Below, piece by piece: positions 37,200 through 47,048 of a DNA stretch of 64,000 nt. Positions within the stretch are counted from its first letter, which is position 1; every line of letters begins with the position of its first letter. The stretch covers positions 3,978,501 to 4,042,500 of the forward strand of contig JAMLJC010000001.1 of assembly GCA_023953845.1 (NCBI GenBank), read 5' to 3'. The DNA is from Rhizobiaceae bacterium. GTDB lineage: Bacteria; Pseudomonadota; Alphaproteobacteria; Rhizobiales; Rhizobiaceae. The notes below the pieces were generated by a model that saw only the letters and a list, made by a program, of their open reading frames with translations, was not told the DNA's origin and searched no databases. The translations under genes were made by a program, and so were the position numbers.

Positions 37200-38390
37200 G
37201 TGGCGGTACGCGATACAATCGAGGCGGACCAACCTTCGCGGGGATCCCTGATCTACGATCCGAAGGTCCGCGGTCTCGTCTTTCAGGTCGTCCTGATCGT
37301 CCTTCTGGCGCTCGGCATCTGGTGGATCGTCGACAACACCATCGAGAACCTGCGCCGTTCCAACATCTCGACCGGATTTGCCTTCCTCAGGGGGCGCGCC
37401 GGCTTCGACATTTCCGACCGGCTGATCGACTACAGCTCCGATTCTTCCTACGGACGCGCGCTGGTCATCGGCATGCTCAACACGGCGATGGTGGCGATCG
37501 TCGGCATCATCGCGGCGACCATCATAGGCTTTCTCGTTGGCATCGGGCGCTTGTCGAACAACTGGCTGATCCGCAAGATCGCCACCGTCTATGTCGAACT
37601 TTTCCGCAACATACCGCCGCTGCTCGTCATCCTGTTCTGGTATCAGGGCGTGCTGGCGCTGCTGCCGGCTGTGCGCGACAGCTACGCGCTGCCCTTCGGC
37701 TCGTTTCTCAACAGCCGCGGTTTCTATTTTCCGCGCTTCGTGTGGGGAGAAGGGGCGTGGCTGGTGCTCGCGGGTCTCGCCGTGGGCATCGCGCTCAGCG
37801 TCTTCGTGGCTCGCCGCGCGCGCATCCGGCAGGAGGCGACCGGGCAGCAGTTCCCCGTCTTCTGGACGAGCGTTGCGCTGATCGTCGGCTTGCCGCTGAT
37901 CGGCCTCGTTCTCGCCGGTATTCCGGTCACGCTCGACTATCCGCAGAAGGGAACCTTCAATCTCACCGGCGGCACCAACGTCAAGCCGGAGTTCCTGTCG
38001 CTCTTCCTCGCGCTGTCCTTCTACACGGCGTCCTTCATCGCCGAGATCGTGCGCGCCGGCATACTTGGCGTGAGCAGGGGCCAAAGCGAGGCGGCGGCGG
38101 CGCTCGGGCTGAGATCGGGACAGTCGCTCAGGCTCGTCGTCATACCGCAGGCGATGCGCATCATCATCCCGCCGCTCACCAGCCAGTATCTCAACCTGAC
38201 GAAGAATTCGTCGCTGGCGGTGGCGATCGGCTACCCGGACCTCTACGCGATCGGCGGCACGATCCTCAACCAGACCGGACAGGCGATCGAGGTCGTTGTG
38301 ATCTTCATGGTCGTCTATCTCGGTCTCAGCCTCCTGACGTCGCTGTTCATGAACTGGTTCAACAACAAGATGGCGCTGAAGGAGAGATGA
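37200..38390 (+). CDS. aapQ: General L-amino acid ABC transporter, permease AapQ
   Basis: A 396-residue inner-membrane permease read from a GTG. It has about eight hydrophobic segments and the ABC-interacting EAA loop GVSRGQSEAAAALGLRSGQS near the C terminus, followed by VIPQAMRIIIPPLTSQYLNL. The long loop between segments (about residues 150-290) is typical of Aap/Bzt permeases. It is separated from aapM by only 3 nt. Confidence 0.92.
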   Translation: MAVRDTIEADQPSRGSLIYDPKVRGLVFQVVLIVLLALGIWWIVDNTIENLRRSNISTGFAFLRGRAGFDISDRLIDYSSDSSYGRALVIGMLNTAMVAIVGIIAATIIGFLVGIGRLSNNWLIRKIATVYVELFRNIPPLLVILFWYQGVLALLPAVRDSYALPFGSFLNSRGFYFPRFVWGEGAWLVLAGLAVGIALSVFVARRARIRQEATGQQFPVFWTSVALIVGLPLIGLVLAGIPVTLDYPQKGTFNLTGGTNVKPEFLSLFLALSFYTASFIAEIVRAGILGVSRGQSEAAAALGLRSGQSLRLVVIPQAMRIIIPPLTSQYLNLTKNSSLAVAIGYPDLYAIGGTILNQTGQAIEVVVIFMVVYLGLSLLTSLFMNWFNNKMALKER

Positions 38391-38393
38391 TCC

Positions 38394-39554
38394 ATGCAGG
38401 AACATGATCTCTCCTGGGTACGGACCGAAATGGCGCTGGCGCAGGACGCGCCGCGCTCCCATGTCGGACCGGGGGCATGGGCCCGCAAGAACCTGTTCGC
38501 CACGCCGGTCGACTCGGCGCTGTCGGTGCTGGCGCTGCTCGCCGTAGCCTGGTTCCTGCCGCAGATCCTCAACTGGCTGTTCTTCAGCGCGGTGTGGAGC
38601 GGCACGGACCGCACGGCCTGCCTGACCGTCGATCAGGGCGGCCAGTTGCCCGCCGGGTGGTCCGGGGCCTGCTGGCCCTTCGTGTTCAACCGTTTCGGCT
38701 ACTTCATGTTCGGCCGCTATCCGCTGGACGAGCGCTGGCGCGTGATCCTGTGTGGCATAATCTTCCTCGCGCTGCTTGTGCCGCTGCTCACGCCGCGCGT
38801 GCCGTTCAAGCGCCTCAACGCGATCCTGTTCTTCGCGGTCTTCCCGTTCGTGGCGTTCTTCCTGCTGGTCGGCGGATGGTTCGGCCTGCCTTACGTCGAG
38901 ACCCCGCTCTGGGGCGGATTGATGGTCACGCTGGTGCTTTCCTATGTCGGCATCGTCGTGTCGCTGCCGCTCGGCATATTGCTGGCGCTGGGGCGCCGGT
39001 CGAAGATGCCGATCGTCAAGCTGCTCTCGGTGATACTCATCGAGACGGTGCGCGGGGTGCCGCTGGTGACGGTGCTGTTCATGGCCGCCTTCATGCTGCC
39101 GCTCTTCGTGCCGCCCGGCATGACCTTCGACAAACTGCTGAGGGCGCTGATCGGCGTGGCGCTATTCTCGTCGGCCTACATGGCCGAGGTCATTCGCGGC
39201 GGCCTTCAGGCGATCCCGAAGGGCCAGTACGAAGGTGCGGATTCGCTCGGCCTCGGCTACTGGCAGAAGATGAGCCTGATCGTCATGCCGCAGGCCCTGA
39301 AACTGGTGATCCCGGGCATCGTCAACTCGTTCATCAGCCTGTTCAAGGACACGACGCTGGTGCTGATCATCTCGATGTTTGATCTGCTCGGCGTCGTGAA
39401 GCAGAGCATTTCGGGCGATCCGACCTGGGCGACGCCGCAGACCGCGAAAACCGGCTATGTCTTTGCGGCCGCTATTTTCTGGGTGTTCTGCTTCGGGATG
39501 TCGCGTTACTCTCAGTATATGGAACGGCGGCTCGATACGGGCCATCGCAAATAG
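38394..39554 (+). CDS. aapM: General L-amino acid ABC transporter, permease AapM
   Basis: A 386-residue partner permease with multiple membrane helices and the EAA loop GLQAIPKGQYEGADSLGLGY then VMPQALKLVIPGIVNSFISL. A Cys- and Trp-rich extracytoplasmic part (CLTVDQGGQLPAGWSGACWP, near residue 80) is characteristic of AapM. It forms the transmembrane heterodimer with AapQ. Confidence 0.92.
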   Translation: MQEHDLSWVRTEMALAQDAPRSHVGPGAWARKNLFATPVDSALSVLALLAVAWFLPQILNWLFFSAVWSGTDRTACLTVDQGGQLPAGWSGACWPFVFNRFGYFMFGRYPLDERWRVILCGIIFLALLVPLLTPRVPFKRLNAILFFAVFPFVAFFLLVGGWFGLPYVETPLWGGLMVTLVLSYVGIVVSLPLGILLALGRRSKMPIVKLLSVILIETVRGVPLVTVLFMAAFMLPLFVPPGMTFDKLLRALIGVALFSSAYMAEVIRGGLQAIPKGQYEGADSLGLGYWQKMSLIVMPQALKLVIPGIVNSFISLFKDTTLVLIISMFDLLGVVKQSISGDPTWATPQTAKTGYVFAAAIFWVFCFGMSRYSQYMERRLDTGHRK

Positions 39555-39583
39555 CCCGCAAAGGGCGCTAGGGGAAACAGCAC

Positions 39584-40387
39584 ATGGCAATAGAAAATGC
39601 CGTCGCCGCCGAGGAAATCCAGGTCGATCGGTCGAAAATGCAGATCTCGACCACCGACGTGGCCGTCGAGATCGTCGGGATGCACAAGTGGTACGGCGAG
39701 TTCCACGTCCTGAAGGACATCAACCTCAAGGTCATGCGCGGCGAACGCATCGTCATCTGCGGCCCGTCCGGCTCCGGCAAGTCGACGCTGATCCGCTGCA
39801 TCAACCGGCTCGAGGAGCATCAGAAGGGCAAGATCGTCGTCGACGGCATCGAACTGACCAACGACCTGAAGCGCATCGACGAGGTGCGCCGCGAGGTTGG
39901 CATGGTGTTCCAGCACTTCAACCTCTTCCCGCACCTGACGATCCTGGAGAACTGCACGCTGGCGCCGATCTGGGTGCGCAAGATCCCGAAGAAGCAGGCC
40001 GAGGAAACGGCCATGCATTTTCTGCGCCGCGTCAAGATTCCCGAGCAGGCGAACAAGTATCCGGGACAGCTTTCCGGCGGCCAGCAGCAGCGCGTGGCGA
40101 TCGCGCGCTCGCTGTGCATGAACCCGCGCATCATGCTCTTCGACGAGCCGACTTCCGCGCTTGACCCGGAGATGATCAAGGAAGTGCTGGAGACCATGGT
40201 CGGACTCGCCGAAGAGGGCATGACCATGCTGTGCGTCACGCACGAGATGGGTTTTGCGCGCAAGGTCGCCAACCGGGTGATCTTCATGGATCAGGGCCAG
40301 ATCGTCGAGCAGAACACGCCGGTCGAGTTCTTCGACCACCCGCAGCACGAGCGTACGAAGCTGTTCCTGTCGCAGATATTGCATTGA
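39584..40387 (+). CDS. aapP: General L-amino acid ABC transporter, ATPase
   Basis: A 267-residue ATP-binding subunit with a complete nucleotide site: Walker A GPSGSGKSTLI, Q-loop VFQHFNLFPH, signature LSGGQQQRVAIARSL, Walker B ILMFDEPTSALDP-like IMLFDEPTSALDP and the switch His in CVTHEMGFA. It starts 29 nt after aapM and ends the operon. Confidence 0.94.
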   Translation: MAIENAVAAEEIQVDRSKMQISTTDVAVEIVGMHKWYGEFHVLKDINLKVMRGERIVICGPSGSGKSTLIRCINRLEEHQKGKIVVDGIELTNDLKRIDEVRREVGMVFQHFNLFPHLTILENCTLAPIWVRKIPKKQAEETAMHFLRRVKIPEQANKYPGQLSGGQQQRVAIARSLCMNPRIMLFDEPTSALDPEMIKEVLETMVGLAEEGMTMLCVTHEMGFARKVANRVIFMDQGQIVEQNTPVEFFDHPQHERTKLFLSQILH

Positions 40388-40459
40388 GGGAAAGCGAATA
40401 GGGAATAGGCTGCAGAGCGGACGGACAGAGCTTGCGAGCGGAACGCGCCTGCGTTTCAT

Positions 40460-40486
40460 ACTCGCTACTCGCTACTCGCTACTCAT
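40460..40486. repeat. Heptanucleotide tandem repeat at a gene end
   Basis: CTCGCTA is repeated three times and then partly a fourth time across the last codons and the stop of the FAD monooxygenase gene (stop at 40472-40474). Slippage here would change only the 3' end of that gene and the short gap to aapP. Confidence 0.6.
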
Positions 40487-41680
40487 TCGCCACCCATACA
40501 ACCAATCCAGATCGGCGGCGAGGCTTTCGCCGCCGCGAAGCTTCAGCACCAGATTGCGCGCCAGAGCGACTGGGCCTGCCGCGTGCCAGGCAAGCCGGTT
40601 GAGCGAGGCGCGGCGGCGGGCTTTCGCCACGCGCTCGCGCCGCTCGCGCTCCCATGCGGAAAGCGCGTCCGACAGGTCGTCGCGGCTTCGGGCCACGGCA
40701 TCGGCCAGCGTGACGGCATCCTCGATCGCCATGGCGGCGCCCTGAGCCGCATAGGGCGTCATCGCATGGGCGGCGTCGCCGATAAGCGCGACGCCCTGCG
40801 GGACAGTCCATCGGGGCCGCGTATCGACGCGGTAGATCGGCCAGCTTGCCCACACGGGGGTATTTTCGAGAAGCTGCCGGAGCGGCGTAGCGCAACGGGC
40901 GAGCCCGCGTTTCAACGCGGCGTCCGAAGGCGGATGCGCTCCATCGGGCGAATCGCCGTGGGTAAAGGCGACGATATTGACGGTCTGGCCGGCCCGCAGC
41001 GGGTAGGCGATCAGATGGAAGCCGGGCTGGAGACAGGCGCTGATCTCGCGCGGCGAGCGGGAGGCGAATGGCCGGCCCGCCGGGCTGTCCGCCGCGATGG
41101 TGGCGCGCCAGGCGATCTCTCCGGCAAATGTCGCGTCGGCCGATCGCCCGCCCAGAGCGCGCACCGCCGAATGGACGCCGTCCGCGCCGACGAGAAGCCG
41201 GCATGGGAATTCGTGCCGCCGCCCGCCAATATCGACGGATACGGTGACGCCGCGGGCATGCAGCGCGGCATCGCGGACAGGCGCATCGAGCGTCAGGCTG
41301 ATGTCGGCTTCACGCCCCACACGCGCCAGCAGGGCGCTTTGCAGGTCTGCCCGATGCGCTACCAGATAGGGCGCTCCCCAGCGCTCGCGCGCGGTTGCGC
41401 CGAGCGGAATGCGGCCAAGCTCGGCGAAGGAGGCGCCGTCCCGCAGGACGACGGCGGCCGGCTCCACCGCCACGGGCTTCAGCAGCGCGGTGACGCCGAG
41501 CAGGTCCAGCAGCCGGGTGGCATTCGGAGACAACTGGAGACCGGCGCCGGCCTCTTCGAGCCGGGGCGCCCGGTCGAAGACATGAACCGAAAAGCCTTTC
41601 GCGGCGAATGCAAGCGCGGCGGTCAGCCCGGCGATCCCGGCACCCGCGATCACGACCTGACGGGACGCCGCACTGGACAT
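40472..41680 (-). CDS. FAD-dependent aromatic monooxygenase-like protein
   Basis: A 402-residue flavoprotein of the PHBH/salicylate hydroxylase type. The ADP-binding VVIAGAGIAGLTAALAFAAK lies at the N terminus, VGADGVHSAVRALG in the middle, and the FAD-ribityl motif LIGDAAHAMTPYAAQGAAMA near residue 290. The substrate cannot be read from sequence. The ATG at 41680 gives the normal family start; 60 upstream in-frame residues read through the zinc-finger gene in another frame. It lies 11 bp after that gene, probably in one operon. Confidence 0.85.
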   Translation of the reverse strand: MSSAASRQVVIAGAGIAGLTAALAFAAKGFSVHVFDRAPRLEEAGAGLQLSPNATRLLDLLGVTALLKPVAVEPAAVVLRDGASFAELGRIPLGATARERWGAPYLVAHRADLQSALLARVGREADISLTLDAPVRDAALHARGVTVSVDIGGRRHEFPCRLLVGADGVHSAVRALGGRSADATFAGEIAWRATIAADSPAGRPFASRSPREISACLQPGFHLIAYPLRAGQTVNIVAFTHGDSPDGAHPPSDAALKRGLARCATPLRQLLENTPVWASWPIYRVDTRPRWTVPQGVALIGDAAHAMTPYAAQGAAMAIEDAVTLADAVARSRDDLSDALSAWERERRERVAKARRRASLNRLAWHAAGPVALARNLVLKLRGGESLAADLDWLYGWRMSSE

Positions 41681-41691
41681 GGCCTGTGCGA

Positions 41692-41937
41692 CTACGCGGC
41701 CTTTTCGTGAAAGATGCAGCCGGCGGGGCGCGTTTCGGTCGCTTTGAGAGTATGGTCGTAGCGATAAAGGGTCGAGCAATAAGGGCAGATCTTCTCGTCG
41801 TCGTCGCCCATGTCGAGGAAAACGTGCGGATGATCGAACGGCGCATCGGCGCCCACGCACATGAATTCCTTCACGCCGATCTCGATCAGCTTGTGCCCTG
41901 CATCGTTCTGGAAATGCGGGATAGCGCCGCCAGCCAT
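41692..41937 (-). CDS. Zinc-finger domain protein (NDUFS6-like)
   Basis: An 81-residue protein of the small zf-CHCC family, related to the zinc-binding complex I subunit NDUFS6. The ligand set is seen in EFMCVGADAPFDHPHVFLDM and ICPYCSTLYRY. AGGAGA precedes the ATG at 41937. Proteobacterial members accompany many unrelated genes; whether it acts with complex I or the monooxygenase is open. Confidence 0.85.
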   Translation of the reverse strand: MAGGAIPHFQNDAGHKLIEIGVKEFMCVGADAPFDHPHVFLDMGDDDEKICPYCSTLYRYDHTLKATETRPAGCIFHEKAA

Positions 41938-42080
41938 GGCTTGTCTCCTGAAACCGCTCGTCATGCGTTTGGCGCAGGCGTGGTTGATTTGCAAGCGCCT
42001 GATATGAAACTGTCGCAAAAGCATGACAGGGGTTAGATTACCTAACCAAACACCGAGAAGCTGAGTTGACCAAGGATAAC

Positions 42081-44291
42081 ATGCCCGCGCTGCGGCCTTC
42101 CCAGACAGATTTTTCAGACACGGCCAAGGAAGGAGCTGACCCGGCGACGACGAACCCGGACCGCTTCGTCAACCGCGAATTCTCATGGCTGCAGTTCAAT
42201 CGCCGCGTGCTGGAGGAGGCCGAGAACACCCGGCATCCCCTGCTGGAGCGCGTGCGCTTCCTGTCGATCTCGGCGGCCAATCTGGATGAGTTCTTCATGG
42301 TGCGCGTGGCGGGTCTCGCCGGACAGGTGCGACAGGGTATCGCGGTGAAGAGCCCCGACGGCCGCACGCCCGAACAGCAGCTCGACCAGATCCTGCTGGA
42401 AGTGGGGCGGCTTCAGGAAGACCAGCAACGGAGCCTGTCCACCCTGATGCAACTGCTGAAGGCGGAGGGCATCGAGATGATCGCAGGGTCGGGCCTCGCC
42501 AAGGACGACCGCTCCTGGCTCGAAGAGCATTTCATGGAGCAGATTTTCTCCGTGATGACGCCTCTCTCCATCGATCCGGCGCATCCGTTCCCCTTCATTC
42601 CCAATCTCGGCTTCTCGGTGGCCCTGCAACTGAGGCATCGCAAGAATGGCGAGGAGATGAACGCGCTGCTGCGCCTGCCTGTGGCGCTCCGGCGGTTCAT
42701 CCGCCTGCCGGACCGCAAGAAGACGGTGCGGTTCATCACGCTGGAAGAAGTGGTGAACCTTAACATCGCGCGGCTCTTCCCTGGCTATGAGGTGAAGGGT
42801 GCGGGAACCTTCCGCATCATCCGTGACAGCGATATCGAGGTCGAGGAGGAGGCGGAGGACCTCGTGCGCTATTTCGAAACGGCCCTGAAGCGGCGCCGGC
42901 GCGGTTCGGTGATCCGGATCGAATTCGACAGCCAGATGCCGGCAGCGCTACGCGAATTCGTCGCCGGCGAGCTCGGCGTGCCTCCGAACAGGGTGAGCGT
43001 GCTCGGCGGGCCGCTGGCCATCAACCAGATTTCCGAGATCGTCTCGATTCCGCGCGACGATCTGAAGTTCCCTCCGTACAATCCACGCTTTCCCGAGCGC
43101 ATCCGGGAGCATGGCGGCGACTGCTTCGCCGCCATCCGCGAGAAGGACATCATCGTCCACCATCCCTACGAATCCTTCGACGTGGTGGTGCAGTTCCTGC
43201 GCCAGGCGGCGCTCGATCCCGAAGTGGTCGCCATCAAGCAGACGCTCTATCGCACGTCCAACGACAGCCCGATCGTGCGCGCGCTGATCGATGCGGCGGA
43301 GGCCGGAAAGTCCGTGACCGCATTGGTCGAACTCAAGGCGCGCTTCGACGAAGAGGCCAACATACGCTGGGCCCGCGATCTCGAACGCGCCGGCGTGCAG
43401 GTCGTCTTCGGCTTCATCGAGCTGAAGACCCACGCCAAGATGTCGCTGGTCGTGCGGCGCGAGGACGGCAAGTTCCGCAACTATGTCCATCTCGGCACCG
43501 GCAACTATCATCCGATCACGGCGCGCATCTACACCGACCTGTCCTTCTTCACCTCAGATCCGGCCATCGCGCGCGACGTGGCGCATATCTTCAACTTCAT
43601 CACGGGCTATGCGGAGCCGATGGAGACTATGAAGATCGCCATGTCCCCCAACACGCTGCGCAGCCGCATCCTGAAGCACATCGCCGACGAGATCGCCTTC
43701 GCGCGGGATGGCAAGCCGGCGCAGATCTGGATGAAGATGAATGCGCTGGTCGACCCGCAAGTGATCGATGCGCTTTACGCGGCGAGCCGGGCAGGGGTGG
43801 AGATCGACCTCGTCGTGCGTGGCATTTGCTGCCTGCGGCCGCAGGTCCCGGGCCTCTCCGAGAATATCCGGGTCAAGTCCATCGTCGGCCGGTTCCTCGA
43901 ACACAGCCGCATCTACTGCTTCGGCAACGGCCATGGCCTGCCCTCGGATGACGCGATCGTCTATTTCAGCTCGGCCGACATGATGCCGCGCAATCTAGAC
44001 CGCCGGGTCGAGACGATGGTGCCGATCACCAACCGGACCGTGCACGAGCAGGTGCTCGGGCAGATCATGCTCGGCAGCCTCGTGGACAACCAGCAGAGCT
44101 TCGAAGTATTGGCTGACGGGACGTCGCGGCGGATAACGCCTGACGAGGGGGAGGAGCCCTTCAACGCGCAGGAGTACTTCATGACGAATCCGAGCCTGTC
44201 CGGCCGCGGCGGTGCGCTCAAATCGCATGCGCCCAAACGGATTGCCCAGTTCAAGCGCCAGCGTAAAGCCAACGCCGTCGCCAGGTCATGA
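42081..44291 (+). CDS. ppk: Polyphosphate kinase 1
   Basis: A 736-residue enzyme that polymerises the gamma phosphate of ATP into polyphosphate. N-terminal FVNREFSWLQFNRRVLEEA, the phospholipase-D-like core with the autophosphorylated His in ELKTHAKMSLVVRRE (near residue 451) and VHLGTGNYHPITARIYTDLS are diagnostic, and the length is normal. The ATG at 42081 has AAGGA 6 nt upstream; a TTG at 42066 is possible. It overlaps ppx by ATGA. Confidence 0.95.
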   Translation: MPALRPSQTDFSDTAKEGADPATTNPDRFVNREFSWLQFNRRVLEEAENTRHPLLERVRFLSISAANLDEFFMVRVAGLAGQVRQGIAVKSPDGRTPEQQLDQILLEVGRLQEDQQRSLSTLMQLLKAEGIEMIAGSGLAKDDRSWLEEHFMEQIFSVMTPLSIDPAHPFPFIPNLGFSVALQLRHRKNGEEMNALLRLPVALRRFIRLPDRKKTVRFITLEEVVNLNIARLFPGYEVKGAGTFRIIRDSDIEVEEEAEDLVRYFETALKRRRRGSVIRIEFDSQMPAALREFVAGELGVPPNRVSVLGGPLAINQISEIVSIPRDDLKFPPYNPRFPERIREHGGDCFAAIREKDIIVHHPYESFDVVVQFLRQAALDPEVVAIKQTLYRTSNDSPIVRALIDAAEAGKSVTALVELKARFDEEANIRWARDLERAGVQVVFGFIELKTHAKMSLVVRREDGKFRNYVHLGTGNYHPITARIYTDLSFFTSDPAIARDVAHIFNFITGYAEPMETMKIAMSPNTLRSRILKHIADEIAFARDGKPAQIWMKMNALVDPQVIDALYAASRAGVEIDLVVRGICCLRPQVPGLSENIRVKSIVGRFLEHSRIYCFGNGHGLPSDDAIVYFSSADMMPRNLDRRVETMVPITNRTVHEQVLGQIMLGSLVDNQQSFEVLADGTSRRITPDEGEEPFNAQEYFMTNPSLSGRGGALKSHAPKRIAQFKRQRKANAVARS

Positions 44292-45805
44292 TCGGGAATT
44301 CCCAGGGGCGGCTCCAGGACCGCCGGCCGCTGTCTGTCATAGACATCGGCTCGAACTCGATTCGCCTCGTCATCTATGAGGGGATAGCGCGCTCCCCGAC
44401 CGTGCTTTTCAACGAGAAGATGCTCGCCGGCCTCGGCCGCGGCATCGTCTCGACCGGCAAGCTCGATCCGGAAGCGGTGCTGCGCGCCGTCGACGAATTC
44501 CGGCGCTTTCGCGCCCTTGCGGAGCAGGCCGGCTCGGAAAGCCTGCATGTCATTGCGACTGCCGCGGCGCGCGAGGCGGTCAACGGACCGGAATTCATCC
44601 ACCGCGCCGAGGACATTCTCGGTACGGAGATCCGGGTGCTGAGCGGCAAGGAGGAGGCCTATTACTCCGCGCTAGGCGTCATCTCCGGCTTTCACGATCC
44701 GGACGGGATTGCCGGCGATCTCGGCGGCGGCAGTCTCGAACTGGTCGACGTGGCCGGGCGCGCGATCGGAGACGGCATCACGCTGCCGCTCGGCGGCCTT
44801 CGCCTGCAGGATATGGCGAAGGGTTCCATCGCCGAGGCTGCGCGCATCGCCAAACGCGAGCTTGCGCGCGCAAAGCTGCTCAAGGGCGGACAGGGGCGCG
44901 TCTTCTACGCCGTGGGCGGCACATGGCGCAACATCGCGCGCCTGCACATGAACACCGTCGATCATCCGCTCGCGGTGATGCATCATTATGAAATGGGCGT
45001 CGAAAGCTCCGCGCCGTTCCTGCGGCAGGTGGGACGCGGGGATTTCAGCCAGGTCAAGGGTATCGACAGAATCTCCAAGAGCCGCCGGGCGTTGCTGCCT
45101 TATGGCGCGCTGGTGCTACAGGAGATCATCGCGTCGATGAAGCCGTCGAAGATCGTCGTTTCTGCGCTCGGCGTGCGCGAGGGTTTTCTCTACTCGCTGC
45201 TGGATGAGGAGGAGCGGCGGGCCGATCCTCTCATCTCGGCCGCGGAGGAACTCGCGCGGTTGCGCTCCCGTTCGGTCGAGCATGCGCATGAGCTCGCGCA
45301 GTGGACGGCCTACACGCTGGAGGTGCTGGGTGTCGAGGAGACGGGGGACGAGGCGCGCTACCGGCATGCGGCGTGCCTGCTTGCCGACATAGGCTGGCGC
45401 GCGCATCCCGAATATCGCGGCACCCAGTCTCTGAACATCATCTCGCATGCGTCCTTCATCGGCATCGATCATCCCGGGCGGGCCTTCATCTCGCTCGCCA
45501 TCATGTTCCGGCACGAGGGAATCTATGAGGACGCGGTGGCGCCGGCCTTGAGACAACTCGTATCGCCGCGTCTTCTGGAGCGCGCGCGGCTGCTTGGCGC
45601 CATGATGCGTGTGATCTATCTGCTGACCGCCGCGATGCCCGGGGTGATGCCGAAACTCAGATGGGAGAAGCGGCCGAACGGCGCGCTGGCGCTCGTGCTG
45701 CCGGCGTCTCTCGCCGGGCTTGACGGCGAGCGGCCCAAAGGCCGTGTCGCCGTCCTTTCCAAAGTGGTGGGACGACCGCTTTCGCTGGAGGTCGCGTCGG
45801 AATAA
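44288..45805 (+). CDS. ppx: Exopolyphosphatase, Ppx/GppA family
   Basis: A 505-residue actin-fold phosphatase that releases phosphate from polyphosphate ends or acts on pppGpp. The phosphate-1 loop VIDIGSNSIRLVIYEG and phosphate-2 loop GIAGDLGGGSLELVDV are clear. The ATGA overlap with ppk couples synthesis and breakdown of polyphosphate. It converges with rnd at a 17-bp gap. Confidence 0.93.
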   Translation: MIGNSQGRLQDRRPLSVIDIGSNSIRLVIYEGIARSPTVLFNEKMLAGLGRGIVSTGKLDPEAVLRAVDEFRRFRALAEQAGSESLHVIATAAAREAVNGPEFIHRAEDILGTEIRVLSGKEEAYYSALGVISGFHDPDGIAGDLGGGSLELVDVAGRAIGDGITLPLGGLRLQDMAKGSIAEAARIAKRELARAKLLKGGQGRVFYAVGGTWRNIARLHMNTVDHPLAVMHHYEMGVESSAPFLRQVGRGDFSQVKGIDRISKSRRALLPYGALVLQEIIASMKPSKIVVSALGVREGFLYSLLDEEERRADPLISAAEELARLRSRSVEHAHELAQWTAYTLEVLGVEETGDEARYRHAACLLADIGWRAHPEYRGTQSLNIISHASFIGIDHPGRAFISLAIMFRHEGIYEDAVAPALRQLVSPRLLERARLLGAMMRVIYLLTAAMPGVMPKLRWEKRPNGALALVLPASLAGLDGERPKGRVAVLSKVVGRPLSLEVASE

Positions 45806-45822
45806 ACGCGGCGACGATTCGC

Positions 45823-46983
45823 TCAGTCGGGAAGGTCGAAAACGCGTATCTTGCGCTTCTCGAACTTCAGGCCCATCTCGCCGCGAATGAGCTTCAGGGC
45901 GACTTCGCCGAAGACGTCCCGCCGCCAGCCATGCATGGCCGGCACGTCGGCATTCTCGGCCTGGGCGGCGATGCGGTCGAGGTCGTCCCCCGATGCCACC
46001 AGCTTGGCGGCCACGCCATGCTTTTCCGAGACGATGCGCAGCAAGACTTTCAGAAGCTCCGTCGCGGCGCTCGATCCCTCCGGCGATGAGGTCTGCCTGG
46101 GCAGGCGCGGCAGGGATTCCCTCGGGATCTCCATCGCGACGTTGATCGCCTCGAGCAGCGATGCAGCCGTCGACGAGCGTTCCCAGCCCCTTGGAGTCGT
46201 GCGGAGGCGGCCAAGGGCAACGGCGTCGCGCGGCTGTTGCTGGGCGATCTCATAGATCGCGTCATCCTTGATGATGCGTCCGCGCGGCACGTCGCGTTCG
46301 CGCGCCTCGCGCTCGCGCCAGGCGGCGACCGACTGAACCACGGCAAGCTCGATCGGCTTCCGAAACCGCATCTTGAGGCGTTTCCAGGCGTCCTCCGGGT
46401 GCGGATCGTAGGTCTCGCGCGCCGTGAGCACCTCCATCTCCTCATGGAGCCAGTGGCCGCGGTTCTCGCGCTCCAGTTCTTCCTTGAGGTGACGATAGAC
46501 GTCGATCAGATGCGTGACGTCGGCCAGCGCGTAGACGAGCTGCTTGTCAGAAAGCGGCCGGTGACGCCAGTCTGTGAAGCGGGACGACTTGTCGATGTGC
46601 TGTCCGGTGATCTTCTGCACGAGCTGGTCGTAGGAAACGCTGTCGCCGAAGCCGCACACCATGGCGGCGACCTGCGTGTCGAAAACCGGGTGCGGGATCA
46701 GGCCGCCGAGATGGAAGATGATCTCTATGTCCTGCCGCGCGGCATGAAAGACCTTGGTCACCGCCTCCTTGGCCATCAGACGGAAGAAGGGAGCGAGATC
46801 GATGCCCGGCGCGAGCGGATCGATCAGCGCGGACAGGCCTGGCGCGGCCATCTGGATAAGGCAAAGTTCCGGCCAGAAGGTCGTTTCGCGAATGAACTCG
46901 GTGTCGACAGTGACGAATTCGCAGTTTTCGAAGCGGCGGATGATGTCTTCGAGTTCGGTCTGGTCGGTAATGACGTGGATCAA
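45823..46983 (-). CDS. rnd: Ribonuclease D
   Basis: A 3'-5' exoribonuclease that trims tRNA precursors, about 386 residues. The DEDD core shows FVTVDTEFIRETTFWPEL near the N terminus, VFHAARQDIEIIFHL and LVYALADVTHLIDVYRHL. An HRDC region follows (VVQSVAAWREREARERDVPR). A TTG at 46983 starts the protein where the family does; a TTG at 47022 with AAGG upstream would add 13 residues. I could not decide between them. Confidence 0.88.
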   Translation of the reverse strand: MIHVITDQTELEDIIRRFENCEFVTVDTEFIRETTFWPELCLIQMAAPGLSALIDPLAPGIDLAPFFRLMAKEAVTKVFHAARQDIEIIFHLGGLIPHPVFDTQVAAMVCGFGDSVSYDQLVQKITGQHIDKSSRFTDWRHRPLSDKQLVYALADVTHLIDVYRHLKEELERENRGHWLHEEMEVLTARETYDPHPEDAWKRLKMRFRKPIELAVVQSVAAWREREARERDVPRGRIIKDDAIYEIAQQQPRDAVALGRLRTTPRGWERSSTAASLLEAINVAMEIPRESLPRLPRQTSSPEGSSAATELLKVLLRIVSEKHGVAAKLVASGDDLDRIAAQAENADVPAMHGWRRDVFGEVALKLIRGEMGLKFEKRKIRVFDLPD

Positions 46984-47048
46984 TGGCGTATCCGATATTC
47001 TGCGGCGAATCCTAAACCGCAAGCATCACGCCTTCGTCAAGTGGCAGG

